Assembly (NCBI RefSeq): GCF_902506345.1
Contig: NZ_LR733413.1
Coordinates: 2,195,893 to 2,259,892 of the forward strand
Source of the DNA: Flavobacterium sp. 9R
GTDB lineage: Bacteria > Bacteroidota > Bacteroidia > Flavobacteriales > Flavobacteriaceae
Length of the DNA: 64,000 nt
Direction of reading: 5' to 3'
The notes under the pieces were generated by a model, which saw only the letters and a program-made list of their open reading frames with translations, did no database searches and was not told where the DNA came from. The position numbers were made by a program, and so were the translations under genes. This document shows, in pieces, positions 36,391-43,531 of the stretch; within the stretch, counting starts at the first letter, position 1; every line of letters begins with the position of its first letter.

Positions 36391-37923
36391 ATGAGTAACA
36401 AATCAACAAAAGGAATCTGGAAAGTCATTTCAGCTTCATCTATGGGTACCATGATCGAATGGTATGACTTCTACATCTTCGGAAGTTTAGCAGTAGTTAT
36501 TTCAACTAAATTTTTCCCAGCTGACAATCCAACAGCAGCCTTCTTAGCTACGCTAGCAACTTTCGCTGTGGGATTCATCGTTCGTCCCTTTGGCGCACTT
36601 TTCTTTGGAAGATTAGGTGACATTATTGGCAGAAAGTACACTTTTATGGTAACACTACTCCTAATGGGGGGAGCTACTTTTGTAATTGGCTGTATTCCCA
36701 GCTATGAAACTATAGGTTTTTTAGCACCATTGGCTGTACTAATATTAAGAATGCTTCAAGGCTTAGCACTTGGTGGGGAGTATGGAGGTGCAGCTACCTA
36801 TGTCGCGGAGCATGCTCCCGTAGGAGAACGTGGCTACTGGACATCATGGATTCAAACTACAGCTACTGTTGGTTTATTCATCTCATTAATGGTCATACTC
36901 GCTACAAGAAATGCACTAACACCCGAAGAATTTGATGCCTGGGGTTGGAGAGTTCCATTCTGGATGTCTATAGTAATGGTGGGTGTGTCCTATTTAATTC
37001 GAAAAAATATGGAGGAATCTCCCGTTTTTGCAAAAGCAAAATCTGAGGGAAAAACAAGTACGAACCCTTTGAAAGAAAGTTTCGGTAATCGCTACAACTT
37101 GAAGTTTGTCTTATTAGCACTTTTTGGAGCTACAATGGGCCAAGGTGTCGTTTGGTATACCGGTCAATTCTATGCAATGAGCTTTTTAAAAACCGTAATG
37201 AATATTGAAAGTTCTCAAGTTGACACCCTATTAGGAATCGCTTTGATTCTTGGAACGCCCTTTTTTATCGTATTTGGATGGCTTAGCGACAAGCTTGGTA
37301 GAAAGTATATTATGATGGGCGGGATGCTTATTGCAATATTATTGTACCGCCCAATTTATCAGGCTATGTTTGAAACTACGAACATTAAAAATAAAACGGA
37401 AATAGTAGCAAAAACTACTGTATTGGCCGAAACAAAAATAAATAAACAAGCTATTGACTCTATTTACACAACTACCAAGCTGTTTGAAGATGGCACCAAG
37501 TGGGTCGAAGTAAAAACAGTAACTTTAGACAATGGAATTGCTAAAATTGTAGATGGAAAACCGAAAGCAGAAATAAAAACTACTGTAACGATTAACGATG
37601 CAGATCTTTGGACATTGGTATTCTTTATCTTCATTCAAGTTATTTTTGTTACGATGGTGTATGGACCAATTGCCGCCTTTTTGGTTGAAATGTTTCCAGT
37701 AAAAATTAGGTATACTTCTATGTCTCTGCCTTACCACGTTGGGAATGGTATATTTGGGGGATTACTTCCTGCAATCTCTACTTATTTAGTGACTAATGCA
37801 AAAGATGCTGGTCAAGCTGACTACTATCTAGAGGGACTATGGTATCCTATCATTATTGCAGCTGTTTCCTTTATAATCGGAATGGTTTACCTAGACAATT
37901 CTAAAAAAAATAAACACGTTTAA
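36391..37923 (+). CDS. MHS-type MFS transporter with a periplasmic insert
   Basis: A 510-aa carrier of the metabolite:proton symporter group of the MFS (relatives: KgtP, ProP, ShiA). It opens with SSMGTMIEWYDFYIFGS, typical for this group, and has the loop motif GRLGDIIGRKYTF and GGEYGGAATYVAEHAP. Twelve helices are expected. Unusually, about 78 hydrophilic residues (~327-404, rich in K, T and D) separate helices in the second half. It probably imports a small carboxylate; the adjacent acs points to acetate, propionate or a similar acid. Confidence 0.9.
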   Translation: MSNKSTKGIWKVISASSMGTMIEWYDFYIFGSLAVVISTKFFPADNPTAAFLATLATFAVGFIVRPFGALFFGRLGDIIGRKYTFMVTLLLMGGATFVIGCIPSYETIGFLAPLAVLILRMLQGLALGGEYGGAATYVAEHAPVGERGYWTSWIQTTATVGLFISLMVILATRNALTPEEFDAWGWRVPFWMSIVMVGVSYLIRKNMEESPVFAKAKSEGKTSTNPLKESFGNRYNLKFVLLALFGATMGQGVVWYTGQFYAMSFLKTVMNIESSQVDTLLGIALILGTPFFIVFGWLSDKLGRKYIMMGGMLIAILLYRPIYQAMFETTNIKNKTEIVAKTTVLAETKINKQAIDSIYTTTKLFEDGTKWVEVKTVTLDNGIAKIVDGKPKAEIKTTVTINDADLWTLVFFIFIQVIFVTMVYGPIAAFLVEMFPVKIRYTSMSLPYHVGNGIFGGLLPAISTYLVTNAKDAGQADYYLEGLWYPIIIAAVSFIIGMVYLDNSKKNKHV

Positions 37924-37934
37924 ATCAAAATAGT

Positions 37935-38162
37935 ATGGATCAATTAAAAAGAGCCCTTGGAATGATATGGATTGCAGCCGCTGTAGCTGCCGCTTACTTC
38001 TGTATTTTTGAGTTTGGATTACCTAAGCTTATGTCAGGTAAACAAGATGATTTGGTGTTTGGCATTATAATCTTATTTGTATTAACGCCACTTGTAGTTG
38101 TAGGAATGGGAGTTTTTGGCTACTACTCATTAATGGGTGAATACGACCATTCAAAACGATAA
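37935..38162 (+). CDS. Small two-helix membrane protein next to the MFS carrier
   Basis: A 75-aa protein with helices at ~9-30 and ~42-64 and a short charged tail (GEYDHSKR). It follows the MFS gene by 11 bp and is clearly part of its operon. Small two-helix proteins often sit beside solute carriers as accessory subunits; a link to the MFS is inferred from place only. Confidence 0.8.
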   Translation: MDQLKRALGMIWIAAAVAAAYFCIFEFGLPKLMSGKQDDLVFGIIILFVLTPLVVVGMGVFGYYSLMGEYDHSKR

Positions 38163-38172
38163 ATAACTAATA

Positions 38173-38212
38173 ACTTAGTGCAATTTCACTAAAAAAAGAG
38201 ATTGCACTAAGT
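38173..38212 (+). repeat. Intercistronic inverted repeat
   Basis: A perfect 12-bp stem (38173-38184 with 38201-38212) around a 16-nt loop, with no T-tract on either side. It lies in the 80-bp gap between the two small membrane genes and may mark an RNA processing or stability site. Confidence 0.6.
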
Positions 38213-38242
38213 CATTACTGTAAAAACCCATTAACGAGACCA

Positions 38243-38437
38243 ATGAAAAAAAGACACGAGCAAAAATTTGTTATCCTAAGCTTACTACTGTTAGTAGCCT
38301 GCAATTTTCCGTTGCTGCTGCTATTTGATAGTGCTAACTCTTTTTTAGGAATACCTATAATTTATGCGTATTTATTCCTGTTATGGTTAATCGTTATTGT
38401 TGTTAGTTTTATTTTAATCAAAAGGTATCATGAGTAG
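38243..38437 (+). CDS. Small membrane protein ahead of the symporter-kinase
   Basis: A 64-aa protein with two hydrophobic segments (~9-28, ~34-58) and an Arg/Lys-rich N-terminus (MKKRHEQKF). It overlaps the sensor gene by 8 bp, so translation is probably coupled. It resembles in size and place the short partners of SSS-family symporters (YhdT by panF, the short membrane gene by actP), which suggests it assists the symporter part of the kinase. Confidence 0.75.
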   Translation: MKKRHEQKFVILSLLLLVACNFPLLLLFDSANSFLGIPIIYAYLFLLWLIVIVVSFILIKRYHE

Positions 38438-41141
38438 TACGGTAATATTAATTATCCTTTTAGCGTACGTATCAATACTGTTTTTTATTGCACATTGGGC
38501 AGAAAAAAAACAGCATTATAAGTGGACCAACAACCCTTATGTCTACTCATTATCCTTAGCAGTATACTGCACTGCATGGACTTACTATGGCAGTATTGGC
38601 GTGGCTGCCAATTCAGGACTAAGTTATTTACCCATTTACATTGGCCCTATTATAGTTATGCCAGCTTGGTTAATAGTTCTTAAAAAAATTCTACAAATCA
38701 CTAAAGTCAATAAAATATCAAGTATTGCTGACTTTATTTCTTTACGTTATGGCAATAGTAGGTTTTTAGGGGCTTTGGTCACGGTAATTTGTGTTATAGG
38801 CATCTTACCTTATATTGCGTTGCAACTTAAATCTATTTCGGATACCTTTCATATTGTTACCAAAACGAAATCTAATGAAAATGTATTTTATGACACCACT
38901 ACCTACGTATGTTTGGCTTTAGGTTTATTCGCGGCCTATTATGGCACTCGATATGTAGATGCCTCAGAAAAAAGAAGAGGTATTGTATTGGCAGTAGCAA
39001 TAGAGTCTGTGTTTAAACTTGCTTTCTTTATTATACTTGGTTGCTATGTAACCTACTATGTTTTTGACGGCTTTGACTCTATTTATGCAAAAGCATCAAT
39101 TATGGAGAGTTTTACAGAGAAAAACACTATTGGCGGAATAGAAAATGCCTTGAACTGGTTCTTTTTATGTTTAGTATCAATGTTTGCCATGTTTTTACTG
39201 CCAAGACAATTTCACACTAGTATTGTGGAAAACAATAACAGCAAACACATCAAAACAGCTACATGGTTGTTTCCCTTGTATCTTTTACTTTTTAATGTTT
39301 TTGTATTTCCAATTGCATGGGGGGGATCTATTTTATTTGCAGGACAAAAGCTTAACTCGGACACCTATTCCTTGCTAATACCACAATTTTTCGGCAATAC
39401 CACATTGACTATTTTGGTATTTCTAGGAGGGTTTTCCGCAGCAATATCGATGATTATTGTTTCTTCAATTGCCCTAGCTACTATGGTCAGCAATAACTTA
39501 TTGATTCCTTACGGTTTTATAGGTTCACTAGAAAATAATTTCCAACAAAAAAACAACAGACGTATCATCAATAGCAGACGTTTTGGTATTCTTTTATTGA
39601 TTGTTCTTGCATACATAATTTATAAAGTATTCATTTTAGATTACACACTTTACTCAATAGGATTAGTATCATTCGTTATAATAGCACAGCTTGCACCAGC
39701 TTTTTTTGGTGCTTTATTCTGGAGACGCGGTTCAAGCAAAGGTGCCATCACAGGCTTACTTCTTGGCTTCATTATATGTGCCTATACTCTAATTATTCCA
39801 TTTGCCCTGGGAATCAACCAAATTAGTAGTTCATTTATTAATAATGGACCATATGGCATTGCTCTCCTTAAACCATTTGAATTGTTTGGTTTAGACTATT
39901 TAGATCCCATTCCACAAGCTATCTTTTGGAGTTTACTATTCAATACTTTTGGTTATTTGGCTGTCTCGGTAAGCTTCAAAGGAAACTATCGTGAACGTAA
40001 CTATGCAGAAATGTTTGTCGACAGTGACAAATACAGTAACAATTTAGAAAATGCATTTGTTTGGAAAGGGGTTGCCTATGTAGCCGATATTCAAAAAGTA
40101 TTAGAGCGCTTTCTCGGCGTAGTCCGAACTAAAAGAGCACTTTCTCTATTCCATGCCAAATACAATATAGACGAAAAAATTGCTACTGCGGATCCTCGGT
40201 TTATAAAGTTTGCAGAGAATCTATTAACAGGACATATAGGAACTGCATCGTCTAAAATACTTATTGCAAGCGTGGTTAAAGAAGAAAAAATCGCTTTACC
40301 AGAGGTATTACGAATTCTAGAAGAATCGCAAGAAAACATCATTGTAAATAAAAAATTAAGCGAAACAACAACCGCACTTCAAAAAACCTCTGAACAACTT
40401 CGTCAAGCCAATCAAGAACTCCTTAATAAGGATGCCCAAAAAGACGAATTTCTGGATACTGTAACACATGAATTGCGCACGCCTATAACCGCTATTAGAG
40501 CAGCAAGCGAAATATTACATGATGATGAGGACATCCCGCCTTCCATTCGTCAGCAATTTTTGCAAAATATTATTTCAGAATCAGATCGATTGAATCGTTT
40601 GATTGATAAGATTTTGGATTTAGAAAAATTTGAAACTGGCAAACAGAAAATTTATTTATCAAAAAACAACTTAATCAAAACTATTGACGACAGCCTTCGG
40701 TCACTTACACAATTAATACAAAATAAAGGCATTAAAATACACTTCAAACATGAGTCTAAAATCATACGTGCCTTCTATGACGAGGAACGTATCACGCAAG
40801 TGATTCATAATTTATTATCAAACGCTTTAAAATTTTGCGCTGCTCCAAATGGCATCATTACCATAACCATTTCTGAGCAGCAATCATTTGTACAAGTCAA
40901 TATTCACAATAATGGCAAAAAAATAAACGAAGAAGATTATGAAGCTATATTCGACAAATTTTACCAATCACGCAACCAAAACCTAAGAAAGCCAGTAGGC
41001 AGTGGTCTCGGGCTGGCCATTTGCAAACAAATTATTGAACATCATAAAGGGCAAATCGAAGTAGTCAATGCTCCTGATGAAGGAGTTACTTTTAGCTTCA
41101 CCCTACCCAATTACATCACATCAGATAATAGCACGTCATGA
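38430..41141 (+). CDS. Sodium/solute symporter-STAC-histidine kinase fusion (CrbS/CbrA-like)
   Basis: A 903-aa sensor kinase. The first ~530 residues form an SSS-family symporter with about 13 helices (WTYYGSIGVAANSGL, GGFSAAISMIIVSSIALATM, PAFFGALFWRRGSSKGA). A STAC-type linker follows at ~545-635 (ERFLGVVRTKRAL, DPRFIKFAENLLTGHIG), then a coiled coil, HisKA with phospho-His at 680 (VTHELRTP), and HATPase_c with N-box HNLLSNALKF and G2 GSGLGL. There is no PAS domain. In CrbS and CbrA this design senses acetate or histidine and related solutes. It overlaps the receiver gene by 4 bp and lies just upstream of acs. Confidence 0.94.
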   Translation: MSSTVILIILLAYVSILFFIAHWAEKKQHYKWTNNPYVYSLSLAVYCTAWTYYGSIGVAANSGLSYLPIYIGPIIVMPAWLIVLKKILQITKVNKISSIADFISLRYGNSRFLGALVTVICVIGILPYIALQLKSISDTFHIVTKTKSNENVFYDTTTYVCLALGLFAAYYGTRYVDASEKRRGIVLAVAIESVFKLAFFIILGCYVTYYVFDGFDSIYAKASIMESFTEKNTIGGIENALNWFFLCLVSMFAMFLLPRQFHTSIVENNNSKHIKTATWLFPLYLLLFNVFVFPIAWGGSILFAGQKLNSDTYSLLIPQFFGNTTLTILVFLGGFSAAISMIIVSSIALATMVSNNLLIPYGFIGSLENNFQQKNNRRIINSRRFGILLLIVLAYIIYKVFILDYTLYSIGLVSFVIIAQLAPAFFGALFWRRGSSKGAITGLLLGFIICAYTLIIPFALGINQISSSFINNGPYGIALLKPFELFGLDYLDPIPQAIFWSLLFNTFGYLAVSVSFKGNYRERNYAEMFVDSDKYSNNLENAFVWKGVAYVADIQKVLERFLGVVRTKRALSLFHAKYNIDEKIATADPRFIKFAENLLTGHIGTASSKILIASVVKEEKIALPEVLRILEESQENIIVNKKLSETTTALQKTSEQLRQANQELLNKDAQKDEFLDTVTHELRTPITAIRAASEILHDDEDIPPSIRQQFLQNIISESDRLNRLIDKILDLEKFETGKQKIYLSKNNLIKTIDDSLRSLTQLIQNKGIKIHFKHESKIIRAFYDEERITQVIHNLLSNALKFCAAPNGIITITISEQQSFVQVNIHNNGKKINEEDYEAIFDKFYQSRNQNLRKPVGSGLGLAICKQIIEHHKGQIEVVNAPDEGVTFSFTLPNYITSDNSTS

Positions 41142-41497
41142 AAAAAATACTCCTTGTGGACGACGAACCAAATATTCTAATGACACTAGAATATACATTT
41201 AAGAAAAATAACTTTCAAGTATTTATAGCTAGAGACGGTCAAGAAGCCTTGGACATACTTCAAACCCAACTTCCAGAAATAATTATACTAGACATTATGA
41301 TGCCTAATATAGATGGATACGAAACCCTAAAACAAATCAAAAAAGACAAAAGACTAACACACTGCAAAGTCATATTTCTATCTGCTAAAAACAAAGAAAA
41401 GGACATTGAAAAAGGGCTGATGCTTGGTGCGGATCTCTATGTTTCAAAACCTTTTTCAATAAAAAAATTAGTAGAGCAAGTATACGAATTGATTTAA
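41138..41497 (+). CDS. Single-domain response regulator (receiver only)
   Basis: A 119-aa CheY-like receiver with the acid pocket VDDE (8-10), phospho-Asp52 in ILDIMMP, Ser in FLSAKN and Lys in YVSKPFS. There is no output domain. It overlaps the kinase by 4 bp, so it is the cognate partner. In the CrbSR system the regulator carries a LuxR-type domain; here the signal must pass to another protein, for example by binding a separate regulator. Confidence 0.95.
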   Translation: MKKILLVDDEPNILMTLEYTFKKNNFQVFIARDGQEALDILQTQLPEIIILDIMMPNIDGYETLKQIKKDKRLTHCKVIFLSAKNKEKDIEKGLMLGADLYVSKPFSIKKLVEQVYELI

Positions 41498-41515
41498 CAA
41501 AACAAAAAAACAATT

Positions 41516-43423
41516 ATGAGCTATTTCAAAATCAACACACTCGAAGAATACTTTAAGCATTATAAAAAATCAATTCGTGAACCAAAAAAATTCTGGGATA
41601 AAGTAGCCTCAGAAAACTTTGTATGGTATCAAGAATGGGATAAAGTAATTGACTTTAATATGGCCGAAGCTAAAATACAATGGTTTGTAAATGCTAAAGT
41701 AAATATCACCAAAAATTGTATTGACCGACATTTAGCTAAAAATGGAGGGCGTACTGCAATTATTTTTGAACCAAACGATCCTAACGAGAAGGCAGACCAC
41801 ATTACCTACAATGACCTTTCCGAAAGGGTCAACAAAATGGCAAATGTATTGCAAAATAACGGTATTCAAAAAGGAGATCGGGTTTGTATCTACCTACCTA
41901 TGATTCCAGAATTAGCCGTTTCAATATTAGCCTGCGCCAGAATTGGAGCCATTCATTCGGTGGTATTCGCAGGTTTCTCAGACTCCGCTGTTGCCGCAAG
42001 AATTAATGATAGTGAATGTAAAATGGTGATCACTTCAGATGGAGGATACCGTGGCAATAAAACAATCGACCTCAAAGGTATTATTGATGAGGCTTTAAAG
42101 AAATGCCCTTCAGTACAACAAGTATTAGTGGTCAAACGAACCAATACGATTGTTTCTATGCAAGAAGGACGTGATTTTTGGTTACAACCTCTACTAGACC
42201 TAGCATCAAACAACCATGTTGCAGAAATAATGGATGCTGAAGATCCTTTATTTATATTATACACATCGGGTTCAACTGGGAAACCCAAAGGAATGGTGCA
42301 TACTACAGCAGGCTATATGGTCTATACTGCTTACACCTTTAAAAATGTATTCAATTACCAAGACAATGATGTGTTTTGGTGTACTGCTGATATTGGTTGG
42401 ATTACCGGCCATTCTTATATTCTTTATGGCCCTTTATTGAACGGCGCAACTACAGTACTATTTGAGGGTATACCATCCTATCCCAACTTTAGCCGATTCT
42501 GGGAAACGATTGAAAAACATAGTGTGACCCATTTTTATACTGCACCAACTGCTATTCGTGCTTTGGCAAAAGAGAGTTTGGAATACGTTCAAAAATACCC
42601 CTTAGCCTCTTTAAAAGTGATTGGTTCAGTAGGAGAGCCCATCAACGAAGAAGCCTGGCATTGGTACAATGATCATGTTGGTGGTAAACGTTGCCCTGTA
42701 GTCGATACTTGGTGGCAAACAGAAACAGGAGGCATTCTTATTTCGCCTCTAGCCTTTGTAACCCCAACAAAACCAACTTACGCATCGCTTCCGCTTCCTG
42801 GAATACAACCTGTACTGATGAATGAAAAAAGAAACGAAATCGAAGACAACCAAATTGTTGGTAGTTTGTGCATTAAATATCCGTGGCCAAGTATAGCTCG
42901 AACTATTTGGGGCGACCATCAACGGTATAAAGAAAACTATTTCTCCGCTTTCCCAGGAAAATACTTTACTGGAGACGGGGCGTTGCGAGATGAAGTAGGT
43001 TATTATCGAATCACAGGACGAGTAGATGATGTGGTGATTGTATCAGGTCATAATCTTGGCACCGCTCCCATCGAAGATGCCATCAATGAGCATCCTGCGG
43101 TAGCTGAATCTGCAATCGTAGGATTTCCACACGATATAAAAGGCAATGCTTTGTATGGTTTTGTAATCTTAAAAGAAACAGGAGAATATCGCGTTCGTGA
43201 AAACGTGAGCAAAGAGATCAACCAATACATTTCGGACCACATTGGACCTATTGCCAAACTGGATAAAATACAGTTTGTAACAGGGCTACCAAAAACACGT
43301 TCTGGAAAGATAATGCGTCGAATTCTTCGAAAGATTGCCGAAGGAGATTTCTCTAATTTTGGAGACACTTCTACACTGCTAAACCCTGAAATTGTCAACG
43401 AAATAAAAGAAGGCAAAATTTAA
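41516..43423 (+). CDS. acs: Acetyl-CoA synthetase
   Basis: An AMP-forming ligase turning acetate, ATP and CoA into acetyl-CoA. At 635 aa it is full length. The ATP loop is YTSGSTGKPKGMVHTT at about 245, the hallmark WWQTETGG lies at ~400, and the acetylatable Lys is in PKTRSGKIMRR near 600. The substrate-pocket stretch VDTWWQTE and the Trp of the acetate type are kept, so acetate is the best guess, though propionate cannot be excluded. It is the last gene of the cluster, 18 bp after the receiver gene, and is followed by a strong terminator. Confidence 0.96.
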   Translation: MSYFKINTLEEYFKHYKKSIREPKKFWDKVASENFVWYQEWDKVIDFNMAEAKIQWFVNAKVNITKNCIDRHLAKNGGRTAIIFEPNDPNEKADHITYNDLSERVNKMANVLQNNGIQKGDRVCIYLPMIPELAVSILACARIGAIHSVVFAGFSDSAVAARINDSECKMVITSDGGYRGNKTIDLKGIIDEALKKCPSVQQVLVVKRTNTIVSMQEGRDFWLQPLLDLASNNHVAEIMDAEDPLFILYTSGSTGKPKGMVHTTAGYMVYTAYTFKNVFNYQDNDVFWCTADIGWITGHSYILYGPLLNGATTVLFEGIPSYPNFSRFWETIEKHSVTHFYTAPTAIRALAKESLEYVQKYPLASLKVIGSVGEPINEEAWHWYNDHVGGKRCPVVDTWWQTETGGILISPLAFVTPTKPTYASLPLPGIQPVLMNEKRNEIEDNQIVGSLCIKYPWPSIARTIWGDHQRYKENYFSAFPGKYFTGDGALRDEVGYYRITGRVDDVVIVSGHNLGTAPIEDAINEHPAVAESAIVGFPHDIKGNALYGFVILKETGEYRVRENVSKEINQYISDHIGPIAKLDKIQFVTGLPKTRSGKIMRRILRKIAEGDFSNFGDTSTLLNPEIVNEIKEGKI

Positions 43424-43425
43424 AA

Positions 43426-43462
43426 AAAATGGCTGTTTCTTTCATTTAGAAACAGCCATTTT
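43426..43462 (+). terminator. Terminator of the acs operon, probably bidirectional
   Basis: A perfect 15-bp stem (43426-43440 with 43448-43462) with a 7-nt loop. It has A-rich left and T-rich right flanks, and it separates acs from the convergent amylase gene whose stop lies 70 bp to the right. Confidence 0.88.
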
Positions 43463-43531
43463 CATATCTAGTAAAACCGCTCAAAAGGAAACGATTCAAA
43501 AAGCAAAGTGCACTAATACACAATACTAGAT

